Source of the DNA: JAFTYO01 sp045611785
GTDB taxonomy: Bacteria; Pseudomonadota; Alphaproteobacteria; RF32; CAG-239
Length of the DNA stretch: 16,903 bases
NCBI GenBank assembly: GCA_045611785.1
Contig: JAZKXV010000025.1
Span: forward strand, 1 to 16,903
Direction: 5' to 3'
Shown here piece by piece: positions 5,665 through 12,908 of the stretch. Position 1 is the stretch's first letter; the number at the start of each line of letters is the position of its first letter. Both the position numbers and the translations under genes were made by a program. The notes under the pieces were generated by a model, which had not been told where the DNA came from, ran no database searches, and saw nothing but the letters and a program-made list of their open reading frames with translations.

Positions 5665-7212
5665 ATGAATGAAAATTTAGATACTATATTAGATAGTATG
5701 GAAAAAAATCTTAATATAGAGGCTGAGAAAAAACATAAAGCAGAATTAGCTGAACAAGAAAAACAAAGAATTGAAAAAATAAAAAAGAGCTTTGTATTAT
5801 TTCAACCAACATTAATTTCTCAAGATGCAGTCGAAAAGGTTAAATCAGGTTTTCAACTAGATAGCACATCCTCATTTGGCTATTACGATTGGATTGAGAA
5901 TGATTATCAACTCATCCCTCGTGTATTTAAACCATATCGCATGGACAAATGTCCATCTCCTGAAATGGCAAATGTTTTAATTGAAGATGCTTTTAAACGC
6001 TACCCTGAAAAACGCAATGATATAATAAATTTCGCCAATAACATAATTAGTGATGGTATAAAAGAAAATCCTGATAAGGCAATGGAATGGATTAATGTGC
6101 TAAAAGAGAATAACCTTATTGATAGTTTCAAAACAACCGATAAAGTAACTTATGAAACAGCTATAGCGCATGGCCTTAGTGTTCAATGTTTTGATTTTGA
6201 AAAAGCTGTAAGAGCATATTATAATGCAAAATGTGGATATTTAGTTGATGTTCCTTGTGGACAAGGTGATTCTACAATTGTATATAGAGAACCAAATAAA
6301 AAAGTTGCACAAGCTAAAAAAGAATTGTTAATTGATGTTATTTCTAGAGGATATAAACCAAATATTGATCAGAAAGATCAAGTTTATTGCTTCTTATTAG
6401 AATTAGCACGCGACAAAAAATCTGCAAAATTATCCGAAACTAACTATTTTGAAAAAATAGCATCCTATGGAAAACATCGTGGATTTTCAAGAATGCTCTT
6501 ACCTTCTTCAGATAATAAATTGCCAATTCCAGAGCAATTTAAACATGGTTTTAAAGGTTTTTGTGAAGGAAATTTTGATGGCTCATATGCCACAGAAGAA
6601 AAATTCATAGGAGTTGTTTATGCGGTGTCTGAAGATGGAAAAACAATTGAAGCAGGATGTCGTAATGGACAACTTTATGGTGATTATAAAGAAAGAGATG
6701 CCGATGGTAATATTTTAATTCAAGCTCAATATAAAGATGGACAACTTCATGGTGATTATGAAGAAAGAGATGCCGATGGTAATATTTTAATTCAAGCTCA
6801 ATATAAAGATGGACAACTTCATGGTGATTATGAAAAAAGAGATGCCGATGGTAATATTTTAATTCAAGCTCAATATAAAGATGGACAACTTCATGGTGAT
6901 TATAAAGAAAGAGATGCTGATGGTAATATAATTCATGCTCAGTATAAAGATGGACAACTTCATGGTGATTATCAAATATTAAGTCCTGATGGCTCTGTAA
7001 TAATAGCAAAACATTATAAAGATGGCATTGATGATACTAAAATACATAATGCAATGAATAGCATAAGCATAAAAAAGAAAAAACAACATCAACAAGTTGA
7101 AGATAAAAATTTACCTCCAGTGGTAAAAAAAATTGCTAAAAGAATTATTGACTTTGATAAAACAGTTCAAGAAAGAATTGTAAACATGCAAAACCGAAGA
7201 AATTCAAAATAA
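5665..7212 (+). CDS. MORN_2/YwqK-like repeat protein (515 aa)
   Basis: The N-terminal 45 residues form a charged, probably coiled-coil segment (EKKHKAELAEQEKQRIEK). Residues about 46-320 are an alpha/beta region I do not recognise, including SFGYYDWIENDYQLIPRVFK and CGYLVDVPCGQGD. From residue 335 there are four near-identical units of the form GQLHGDYEERDADGN..AQYKD, plus one diverged unit, ending around residue 450. This matches the MORN_2/YwqK-antitoxin repeat, a beta-hairpin module usually thought to bind proteins or membranes. The C-terminus (about 460-515) is Lys/Gln-rich and helical. No signal peptide or membrane segment is seen. The start has GGAG 9 nt upstream. A second gene follows after 45 bp with no terminator between, suggesting co-transcription. 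In other bacteria YwqK-like proteins neighbour polymorphic toxins; whether this one is an immunity or effector-associated protein is inference. Confidence 0.8.
   Translation: MNENLDTILDSMEKNLNIEAEKKHKAELAEQEKQRIEKIKKSFVLFQPTLISQDAVEKVKSGFQLDSTSSFGYYDWIENDYQLIPRVFKPYRMDKCPSPEMANVLIEDAFKRYPEKRNDIINFANNIISDGIKENPDKAMEWINVLKENNLIDSFKTTDKVTYETAIAHGLSVQCFDFEKAVRAYYNAKCGYLVDVPCGQGDSTIVYREPNKKVAQAKKELLIDVISRGYKPNIDQKDQVYCFLLELARDKKSAKLSETNYFEKIASYGKHRGFSRMLLPSSDNKLPIPEQFKHGFKGFCEGNFDGSYATEEKFIGVVYAVSEDGKTIEAGCRNGQLYGDYKERDADGNILIQAQYKDGQLHGDYEERDADGNILIQAQYKDGQLHGDYEKRDADGNILIQAQYKDGQLHGDYKERDADGNIIHAQYKDGQLHGDYQILSPDGSVIIAKHYKDGIDDTKIHNAMNSISIKKKKQHQQVEDKNLPPVVKKIAKRIIDFDKTVQERIVNMQNRRNSK
6667..6951 (+). 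repeat. Four tandem repeats of 72 bp (last unit 69 bp)
   Basis: Units start at the GGA codons at 6667, 6739, 6811 and 6883, and the next GGA is at 6952. The first three are 72 bp and differ at only a few bases; for example, units 2 and 3 differ mainly in one codon (GAA to AAA). Unit 4 is 69 bp because one codon is lost (NILIQAQ becomes NIIHAQ). A diverged fifth unit follows. Near-identity at DNA level, including synonymous positions, indicates recent duplication or gene conversion. The repeat is in frame, so copy-number change alters protein length without a frameshift. Confidence 0.92.
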
Positions 7213-7257
7213 ATAGATTTGATAAAATGATTTCATATCGTTGCCAGGAGAATTAAA

Positions 7258-7881
7258 ATGTCTGAAAATAAAGAAAAAGATTCTGAAAATAAAGAAATAA
7301 GTACTAATAAAAAAGATGATAAGGCAATAGCTAAAGAAGAACTCAACAAAGAGTTAAAAGGTCTAGGAATTGTTGGCGTTGTCTTTGATCCAAAAAATGG
7401 AAACGTAATAGGTATTACTGAAAGCGGTTATCCTAAGATTATTGACAGAAGCGCTGCTTTATCTCTTATAAAGAATCTTAATGTTGTTAGCCCTAACGGC
7501 AACAATTATGCTCTCGGAGATAAAAATAAAGAAGCAGGAAGTGTTGCAGAAGTTGATACTACAAAAGTAAGAGAAGCTGAAGCTGTTTCAGAAAATGAAC
7601 AAAAAATTAAAGAAGCTAAAGAACGAATAGAAAAAGCTAAAAACAGATCTGAAGAATTAAAAAGAAGACCTGATGGTTTTGAAATGGCCTTACAGCAAGT
7701 TTTAGGTAAAAATCCTAATGATGTAAACAACGAAATACTAAGTGGCTCTATAAACGATGACCTCAAGCTAATTGGAAAAACTATTGCAAAACGATACGCT
7801 GAAAATATGGGAAAAAATATTGCTCAAACTGCCGAAAAAGCCTTCATCAAAGGATACAATGCAGCTAAAGGATACATCTAA
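7258..7881 (+). CDS. Hypothetical coiled-coil protein (207 aa)
   Basis: An unrecognised protein. Residues 1-35 are Lys/Glu/Asp-rich and probably disordered. Residues about 38-75 look folded (GIVGVVFDPKNGNVIGITES). Residues about 100-140 form a strong coiled-coil candidate (EQKIKEAKERIEKAKNRSEE). The C-terminus is helical with Ala/Lys (GKNIAQTAEKAFIKGYNAAK). No Cys, signal peptide or membrane segment is present. The start has GGAG 7 nt upstream. It follows the MORN-repeat gene by 45 bp and ends in a strong terminator, so the two probably form an operon. The heptad-rich region, like the coil at the N-terminus of the upstream protein, could support an interaction; that is inference. Confidence 0.75.
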   Translation: MSENKEKDSENKEISTNKKDDKAIAKEELNKELKGLGIVGVVFDPKNGNVIGITESGYPKIIDRSAALSLIKNLNVVSPNGNNYALGDKNKEAGSVAEVDTTKVREAEAVSENEQKIKEAKERIEKAKNRSEELKRRPDGFEMALQQVLGKNPNDVNNEILSGSINDDLKLIGKTIAKRYAENMGKNIAQTAEKAFIKGYNAAKGYI

Positions 7882-7906
7882 TCAGTTAAAAATATTCCTG
7901 ATTATA

Positions 7907-7940
7907 ACAAAAAGCCACCTTTTCAGGTGGTTTTTTGTTA
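7907..7940 (+). terminator. Bidirectional intrinsic terminator
   Basis: CCACCT (7915-7920) pairs with AGGTGG (7925-7930) around TTTC. A-rich sequence precedes the stem and TTTTTTGTT follows it, so it can stop transcription from both sides. It ends the 5665-7881 unit and lies 23 nt past the stop of the convergent gene at 7963. Confidence 0.85.
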
Positions 7941-7962
7941 TTAATGTTTTCTTGTTAGCAAC

Positions 7963-8397
7963 CTAATATGTCTTGCTTTTTACAATTTTTCCGATTTCTC
8001 CGAAATTAACCTCTTTTCCTTCTCCACCTTTATATCTAATGGCTTTAATATCGTCACCTTCATAAGTTAATGTATCTCCAACCTCAAGAAATTCACCATC
8101 TCCACGGGTATAAATAACATCACCATTCTCTAACAGAAGCTTATGGTCTGACATATTACCAGACATATCGTATCTTGTTCTGAAAACGACAGAAGTTTTA
8201 TCGTTGGCTACATTTTCTTTTTTTTCAGAACCGATTACATTTTCAATTTTTTCAGAATTTTCACCAACAGGTTCGCTACTTATTTCGGTACAACTACTGG
8301 CCATACCTGCACCACCCATCACAGCCACAGTTGCTACCTTCATAGCACCATGAGCTATCCGACGTCTTACATTTTTGATTTTCTCTTTAATATCCAT
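7963..8397 (-). CDS. Hypothetical exported or lipoprotein-like protein (144 aa)
   Basis: A basic N-terminus (KEKIKNVRRRIAHGAMK) leads into a hydrophobic stretch VATVAVMGGAGMASSC (21-36), like a signal peptide with a lipobox-like Cys36; position -3 is Ala, so the lipobox is imperfect. Residues about 40-65 are an acidic, disordered-looking linker. Residues about 68-140 form a small beta-rich domain (VVFRTRYDMSG, LLLENGDVIYTR, EVGDTLTYEGDDIKAIRYKG), suggesting an SH3- or OB-like barrel. The family is not recognised. The start ATG has GAGGT about 8-9 nt upstream. The promoter carries an inverted repeat over its -10. The stop is TAG. Location is probably periplasmic or outer membrane, by inference. 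Confidence 0.7.
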   Translation of the reverse strand: MDIKEKIKNVRRRIAHGAMKVATVAVMGGAGMASSCTEISSEPVGENSEKIENVIGSEKKENVANDKTSVVFRTRYDMSGNMSDHKLLLENGDVIYTRGDGEFLEVGDTLTYEGDDIKAIRYKGGEGKEVNFGEIGKIVKSKTY

Positions 8398-8428
8398 ATC
8401 TGTTACCTCATACGTAAATTTTTAAGCT

Positions 8429-8443
8429 TATTATTCAATAATA
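8429..8443. promoter_or_regulatory. Inverted repeat over the -10 (possible operator)
   Basis: TATTATT (8429-8435) and AATAATA (8437-8443) are perfect arms separated by one base. The right arm covers the -10 element of the promoter at 8438-8465, a position where a bound dimeric repressor would block polymerase. AT-only dyads arise easily in such DNA, so this is tentative. Confidence 0.35.
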
Positions 8444-8465
8444 GCACAATTTCAAAATTTGTCAA
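8438..8465 (-). promoter_or_regulatory. Promoter of the 144-aa exported protein gene
   Basis: On the minus strand TTGACA (8460-8465) is 16 nt from TATTAT (8438-8443). The -35 is perfect and the -10 matches 5 of 6. It lies about 40 nt upstream of the ATG at 8397. Confidence 0.65.
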
Positions 8466-8502
8466 TTTTTTTAAAAAAATATAATTTATTAATTGTTTCA
8501 TT

Positions 8503-9759
8503 TTATCTGCATTTTTTTAATTTAGTTACAGCATATTCGTAAACTTCATGGCGAAAAGCTTTACCGGCATCAATCATTTTTCCCCATAATATAGATAATT
8601 TTTCATCAGCCTTCTTATGACCACCGTATATCATAGTTTCCACATCAGGCAACGGAACAAAATGTTCTTTTTGTTCTAAAGAATTTTTTATACCATTTTT
8701 AATCAAATTACTTGATATATAAGTCATTAATTGTCCTTCAGGTGTTTTTCCTTCATAACCATAACCAATTCCGTTATGCTCTGCCATATTAACTTCAAAC
8801 ATGCTTTCTTGTGTCCTTTGCCATTTTTCTCTTATTAAAAACATATTCCCGTGTCGCTGAGAAAAATAACATGGTTGGATATTAAATTCACGATTTTGAG
8901 ACACTCTACTCATGTCATTATCTATAACTCCCTGAAAATGGCTCTTGTGTTCTCTTTGTCTGTCAAACAGATAATTATTAAAAAAATTATTTGCAATCGT
9001 TCTATCTGCAGATTTTGGCCACTTAATATCTGCAGCAGTTATAAAGCTTATCATTTGAGATTTAGCGACACCCAAGGCACAAGCTGGAGAATGAGCAATT
9101 GTTAACATTTGTGACAAAATTTGCTTTTGTTCATTAGCTGTATAGCCAATTTTATGCATTTCTGATATTAATTTTTTTTCTAATTCTAATGCAACATAGC
9201 CACCATGACAGTGAGCAACAATAGTCATCATTCTTATACGTCGGCAAGCCTCATTGACCGATAGTTTTCCTTTTCCATTAACTAAAGTTATTCGTGGCTC
9301 CAAAACTTTATGATAAAGATCATCAATATACTGAGGATGATAATCATCTGCATTCGCTTTATGGTATATCTTATCATCATCAGCTTTGCTATTAAGTGAA
9401 TTTTGGCGATGCTTTGAAAAAGCAATACCTCTAGAAGTTGGTGCGCTATTTTGTAAGAAATTGTATTTCACACTATATACAGGAACACTTATTCCCATGG
9501 GTTTCAATATATCTTCATCAATTATTTTTGCATTACCATTAGCCGCCTGATCGTTATTTGTTCCATCACCACCAAGATATAACACGCAAGGTTCATTATA
9601 TGGCACTTTATCAACAATAGACCAACCAAATTTATTATCCTCAGTTTTCTCGGTTCTTAGACCTATTTCTATAGTACTTATTGAAGGGCTATTATTTTTT
9701 TCCTTTGCATTGAAAGTTTCTTCTGTGTTCAAAGATGCACCAATCTTTATAGAAAACAT
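8503..9759 (-). CDS. Alpha/beta-hydrolase-like protein with Cys in the nucleophile elbow (418 aa)
   Basis: A soluble protein of unknown name. After a short disordered start, residues 58-70 read CVLYLGGDGTNND, a strand-plus-loop resembling the DGT(G)N motif of DUF2235/Tle1-like hydrolases. Residues 178-189 read MTIVAHCHGGYV, which fits the strand-elbow-helix of alpha/beta hydrolases (normally GxSxG or AHSxGG) with Cys184 in the Ser position, as in dienelactone hydrolases. Possible catalytic His residues include AHSP (about 217) and the later AEHNGIGYGYEG. Asp candidates exist, but I cannot place the triad. There is no signal peptide. The start ATG has AGGAG 8 nt upstream. Downstream of the elbow it matches no family I know. 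It could be an esterase/lipase-type effector or a housekeeping hydrolase; context favours an accessory role. Confidence 0.72.
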   Translation of the reverse strand: MFSIKIGASLNTEETFNAKEKNNSPSISTIEIGLRTEKTEDNKFGWSIVDKVPYNEPCVLYLGGDGTNNDQAANGNAKIIDEDILKPMGISVPVYSVKYNFLQNSAPTSRGIAFSKHRQNSLNSKADDDKIYHKANADDYHPQYIDDLYHKVLEPRITLVNGKGKLSVNEACRRIRMMTIVAHCHGGYVALELEKKLISEMHKIGYTANEQKQILSQMLTIAHSPACALGVAKSQMISFITAADIKWPKSADRTIANNFFNNYLFDRQREHKSHFQGVIDNDMSRVSQNREFNIQPCYFSQRHGNMFLIREKWQRTQESMFEVNMAEHNGIGYGYEGKTPEGQLMTYISSNLIKNGIKNSLEQKEHFVPLPDVETMIYGGHKKADEKLSILWGKMIDAGKAFRHEVYEYAVTKLKKCR

Positions 9760-9771
9760 ATGTTTTACTCC

Positions 9772-9792
9772 TACTACTTATTTATAGTAGTA
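9772..9792. promoter_or_regulatory. Inverted repeat between the -10 and ribosome binding site of the hydrolase-like gene
   Basis: TACTACT (9772-9778) and AGTAGTA (9786-9792) are perfect 7-bp arms around TATTTAT. The dyad overlaps the -10 at 9784-9789 and the bases just before the AGGAG. It could be an operator at DNA level or, in RNA, a hairpin hiding part of the ribosome binding site. Confidence 0.45.
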
Positions 9793-9812
9793 CTTTTTCT
9801 TTTACGAGTCAA
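9784..9812 (-). promoter_or_regulatory. Promoter of the hydrolase-like gene
   Basis: On the minus strand TTGACT (9807-9812) is 17 nt from TACTAT (9784-9789); TATAAA three bases further is an alternative -10. It lies 25-50 nt before the ATG at 9759. Confidence 0.55.
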
Positions 9813-9934
9813 TTAAGGATTTTTTATTATGACGTATTGAGTTTATTACATACTTTCCTAATGAGTTCGTAAAAACTCCCGTTAATCACAGTTTTTAATA
9901 ATACAACATCAGAACTTTCTGAAAGCCTTGTAAA

Positions 9935-9966
9935 TAAAAAACAGCAGGCTTTTTACTGCCTACTGT
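9935..9966 (-). terminator. Terminator of the tRNA-Glu transcript
   Basis: On the minus strand ACAGTAGGC pairs with GCCTGCTGT (9 positions, one mismatch) around an 8-nt loop, followed by TTTTTTATTT. It begins 7 nt past the encoded CCA of tRNA-Glu. Confidence 0.8.
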
Positions 9967-9972
9967 TTGTAT

Positions 9973-10047
9973 TGGTGATCCCAACGGGACTCGAACCCAT
10001 GTTGCAAGAATGAAAATCTTGAGTCCTAACCACTAGACGATGGGACC
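9973..10047 (-). tRNA. tRNA-Glu (anticodon UUC)
   Basis: A 75-nt cloverleaf read on the minus strand from GGTCCCA at 10047 to an encoded CCA at 9973-9975. The acceptor stem GGTCCCA/TGGGATC has one G-U pair. The anticodon stem CAAGA/TCTTG encloses loop TTTTCAT with anticodon TTC. The T loop GGTTCGAGTCC is canonical, and the D arm contains AGTGGTTAGGA. It decodes GAA/GAG as glutamate. It has its own promoter and terminator, so it is a single-gene unit. Its 3' end faces the accessory stretch at lower coordinates. Confidence 0.97.
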
Positions 10048-10066
10048 GTCGTTTAAGACAAGAGCA

Positions 10067-10095
10067 TATATATATGTATTTTTTTCCACTGTCAA
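10067..10095 (-). promoter_or_regulatory. Promoter of tRNA-Glu
   Basis: On the minus strand a perfect TTGACA (10090-10095) is 17 nt from TATATA (10067-10072), 20 nt upstream of the tRNA 5' end. This is one of the best promoters in the window, as expected for a tRNA gene. Confidence 0.8.
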
Positions 10096-10187
10096 GCACT
10101 TTTTTTAAAAAAAATTAAAAAAAATTAAAAACATCATAATATCAAACACATCAACACAAAAAAACATACATTCAAATATGGATTAAA

Positions 10188-10219
10188 GAAAAAATCTCAT
10201 CTTAGCGATGAGATTTTTT
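10188..10219 (-). terminator. Terminator of the lysS-yibQ operon
   Basis: ATCTCATC (10194-10201) pairs with GATGAGAT (10207-10214) around TTAGC, and A6/T6 tracts extend the stem. The structure lies just beyond the deacetylase stop at 10224. It is symmetrical enough to work in both directions. Confidence 0.85.
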
Positions 10220-10223
10220 CATA

Positions 10224-11303
10224 TTATTTTTCTTTATTTACTTTTTTTACTATATCGCTTACATGGACAAGCTTAATGTTTTTATCTTTCAAGCTCACAA
10301 CCCAATCTTTAAGTGCTGGAAATGTCTGACTTTTAGGATGACATATTGCAATTGCATAGCCTTTTTTCAAAGCAATTTTTTCTGTTTTTTCCAATTGCTT
10401 TAATATGTAGTCATAATCATTTTCATTATCTAAAAAGACATCTCTTTGAGCAAAAGCAACTTCTTGTTCTTGCGCCAGTTCCTTACCTTTTGAGACAGCT
10501 GTTGTTTTAGAATCTAAAAAGAACATATTACGATTCTTTAACATACTCATAACAAAACCCAATCGTTCTTTATCTTCAGTAAACTTACTTCCCATATGAT
10601 TATTGATACCACCAACCTCAATGTTTTCAAACTTATCAAGCATTTGCTTAAATACTTTTTCAACCTCAGCTTTATCCATATCTGTTTTTAATGTATCTGG
10701 AGCTAAATTGGCTGAAACTTTTGGTTCCATGGGAGCATGTATCATAATTTCATGTCCTGAATCTTTAGCCATTTGCGCCATTTTAGCTAAATCTCGTCCG
10801 TAAGTTAAGAAAGATGACGTAAGAGGAGCTTTTATAGAAATGATATCAAGAGTTCTCCGCTTATTAATCCCCATATCATCAATCACAACAGAAATTAATG
10901 GAACATCTGTCTCAACCTCAACTGATGGTGTTTCTTCTGCCTCAGTATTTATAACTTGTTCCTTTGCTTTTCTTGCTTCTTTTTCACTAAGTTCGATAAG
11001 CTTTTCAATTTCATCAATTTCTTTATCAATATTTTCTATATCAAAATTTAATGCATCGTCATCTGCAGCAAAATATTCATGATCCAAAATAAAATCAGCA
11101 ATAAGGTCTCTTGTATCAACCTCCTGCTCTTTACTTAAATCAGTTGTTAACACTATTGCTGGAGAAGTAGTTGAGTTGTTATCTACATTGCTTAGTCTTA
11201 TAAAACAACAGCATAAAATTATGGCAATTAAAGCCAATAAAAGGGCTATCGCATTAAACAACGATAACCCTGTGTTCTTCTTATCTTTATTGTTTTTAGT
11301 CAA
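10224..11303 (-). CDS. Divergent polysaccharide deacetylase family protein (YibQ-like)
   Basis: A membrane-anchored member of the divergent polysaccharide deacetylase (YibQ/DUF610) family. It has a short basic N-terminus, one transmembrane segment (about residues 12-35, NAIALLLALIAIILCCCFI), an acidic linker with a helical stretch (DKEIDEIEKLIELSEKEARK), and the catalytic-type NodB-fold domain from about residue 135. Family landmarks visible are VVIDDMG, HAPMEP, NNHMGS, FLDSKT, VFLDN and a late ICHPKS. The domain probably lies in the periplasm and acts on envelope glycans; the substrate is unknown. I start at the TTG at 11303, which follows the lysS stop by 1 nt and has AGAGAG upstream; another TTG at 11336 would overlap lysS by 32 nt. 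Translation is likely coupled to lysS. Confidence 0.85.
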   Translation of the reverse strand: MTKNNKDKKNTGLSLFNAIALLLALIAIILCCCFIRLSNVDNNSTTSPAIVLTTDLSKEQEVDTRDLIADFILDHEYFAADDDALNFDIENIDKEIDEIEKLIELSEKEARKAKEQVINTEAEETPSVEVETDVPLISVVIDDMGINKRRTLDIISIKAPLTSSFLTYGRDLAKMAQMAKDSGHEIMIHAPMEPKVSANLAPDTLKTDMDKAEVEKVFKQMLDKFENIEVGGINNHMGSKFTEDKERLGFVMSMLKNRNMFFLDSKTTAVSKGKELAQEQEVAFAQRDVFLDNENDYDYILKQLEKTEKIALKKGYAIAICHPKSQTFPALKDWVVSLKDKNIKLVHVSDIVKKVNKEK

Positions 11304-11304
11304 A

Positions 11305-12777
11305 TTAATCTCTCTTACGAAGTGTCGGAAAAGCAATTACGTCTCTAATGGTTTCAGCACCGGTCAATAAGATAGCTAAGCGATCTACACCCATACCCAT
11401 ACCGCCTGATGGAGGGAAACCATTTTCAAGAGCGTTTACAAAATCTTCATCGAGCATTTGAGCTTCATCGTCACCGGCTTCACGTGCTTCAGATTGAGAA
11501 TCAAAACGTTCTTTTTGTTCTAACGGATTAGCAAGCTCTGAATATGCGCAACCCATTTCTGTTCCGGCAACATATGCATCAAAGTGTTCAACCAAACGAG
11601 GATTTGAACGATGAGTTTTTGCTAAAGGAGAAATATCTCTTGGCATATCCATTACCAAAATCGGATCAATTAAGTTTGGTTCAACTTTAACATCAAACAC
11701 CTCTTGTACAACCTTACCCCAAGACGCACACTCAGAAGCATCAACACCTGCAGTTTTTGCCATTGCAATAGCTTCTTCTAATGTATTAGCTTGCATTAAA
11801 TCAATTCCAGCATATTCTTTTACCAAGTCTACAATAGATTTACGAGCAAAAGGTTTACCTAAATCTATTTCTTTATCGCCAAATTTAATAACTGTTGTAC
11901 CTAAAACAGATTTTGCCACATAAGCAATCAAATCAGGTATTAAATCAGCCATTGTATTATAATCGGCATAAGCTTGATATGCTTCCAAAGCAGTAAATTC
12001 AGGATTGTGTTTTTTATCAATACCTTCATTTCTAAAGTTTCTTCCAATTTCAAAAACCTTATCAAAACCGCCAACTACAAGTCTTTTCAAATAAAGTTCA
12101 GGAGCAATACGCAAATATAAATCTGCATCTAAAGAATTGTGGTGTGTAATAAATGGCTTAGCATTTGCCCCACCCATAATTGGGTGTAACATCGGTGTTT
12201 CAACTTCTAAAAAGCCATGTTCTTCAAAATAACGTCTGATAGCAGATGTTATTTGACAACGTTTTTCAAAAATTGCTTTACTGTCATCGTTTACAATAAA
12301 ATCTACATAACGTTGACGATAACGAGCTTCAATATCTGTTAAACCATGAAACTTTTCAGGCAATGGTTGTAATGATTTTGAAATAATATCAAATTTTTCA
12401 GCCGCAACAGAAAGTTCACCTCTAGGGGTGCGTCTGATGTAACCAGTAACGCCAACAATATCACCGACATCTAAACATTTTAAGAGCTCTAAATTTTCTT
12501 CGTTTAAATGATTTTTATGGCAGAAAACCTGAATTTTTCCACTTTTATCTTTAAGATCAATAAACATCCCGCTATTTCTTACAGCCATTGCACGTCCGGC
12601 AATAGTTACTCTATCTTCTGTATCGGTTCCTGTTTCCAAATCTTTATATTTTTCTTGTAAGTCTGCAGCATAAGCATTAGGCTCAAATTTATAAGGATAT
12701 GGATTATAACCTTTTTCTTGTAAAGTTCTTAATTTTGCGAGTCTTGATTCGCGATGAATATTTGTTTCTGTTGACAT
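11305..12777 (-). CDS. lysS: Lysyl-tRNA synthetase, class II
   Basis: Charges tRNA-Lys with lysine in the cytoplasm. The N-terminal OB-fold anticodon-binding domain covers about residues 55-150 (VTIAGRAMAVRNSGMFIDLKD). Class II motif 1 is FLEVETPMLHPI. Motif 2 is FEIGRNFRNEGID with RIAPELYLKRL before it. Motif 3 is GMGVDRLAILLTG near the C-terminus, followed by IRDVIAFP. The 490-aa length is normal for bacterial LysS. I start at the ATG at 12777 (MSTETNIHRESR), which has GGA 7 nt upstream; an ATG four codons earlier lacks a ribosome binding site. It is the first gene of an operon with the YibQ-like deacetylase and diverges from lexA. Confidence 0.97.
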   Translation of the reverse strand: MSTETNIHRESRLAKLRTLQEKGYNPYPYKFEPNAYAADLQEKYKDLETGTDTEDRVTIAGRAMAVRNSGMFIDLKDKSGKIQVFCHKNHLNEENLELLKCLDVGDIVGVTGYIRRTPRGELSVAAEKFDIISKSLQPLPEKFHGLTDIEARYRQRYVDFIVNDDSKAIFEKRCQITSAIRRYFEEHGFLEVETPMLHPIMGGANAKPFITHHNSLDADLYLRIAPELYLKRLVVGGFDKVFEIGRNFRNEGIDKKHNPEFTALEAYQAYADYNTMADLIPDLIAYVAKSVLGTTVIKFGDKEIDLGKPFARKSIVDLVKEYAGIDLMQANTLEEAIAMAKTAGVDASECASWGKVVQEVFDVKVEPNLIDPILVMDMPRDISPLAKTHRSNPRLVEHFDAYVAGTEMGCAYSELANPLEQKERFDSQSEAREAGDDEAQMLDEDFVNALENGFPPSGGMGMGVDRLAILLTGAETIRDVIAFPTLRKRD

Positions 12778-12815
12778 TTTAAAATCCATTTAATTATTAA
12801 TTTAACCACCAAGAC

Positions 12816-12844
12816 ACTATATACACCAAAATTTGTTTTTTCAA
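12816..12844 (-). promoter_or_regulatory. Promoter of lysS
   Basis: On the minus strand TTGAAA (12839-12844) is 17 nt from TATAGT (12816-12821), about 39 nt upstream of the chosen lysS ATG. It is 84 bp from the LexA box, so LexA is unlikely to control lysS. Confidence 0.7.
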
Positions 12845-12908
12845 TACCTATTTTTGATTATAAGCCGTTGTTTGAAAAATCAGCTTCTTAAATATATATT
12901 TTTTATTA

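Noticed and set aside
6667..6951. CRISPR-like array
   Set aside because: Units are contiguous, in frame and coding, with no repeat-spacer alternation.
6605..7009. 134-codon minus-strand ORF across the MORN repeats
   Set aside because: It is an antisense shadow: its His/Leu/Tyr-rich repeats are the reverse reading of the 72-bp units, and it has no ribosome binding site.
9834..9929. Protein-like minus-strand frame (RLSESSDVVLLKTVINGSF ...) ending TAA-type stop next to the tRNA terminator
   Set aside because: It is only about 32 codons with no ATG, no ribosome binding site and overlap with the tRNA terminator region. It might be a gene remnant, but chance is as likely.
9973..10047. tRNA-Glu as a proven attachment site
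   Set aside because: I looked for a second copy of its 3' end in the window and saw none, and there is no integrase. Only the position is suggestive.
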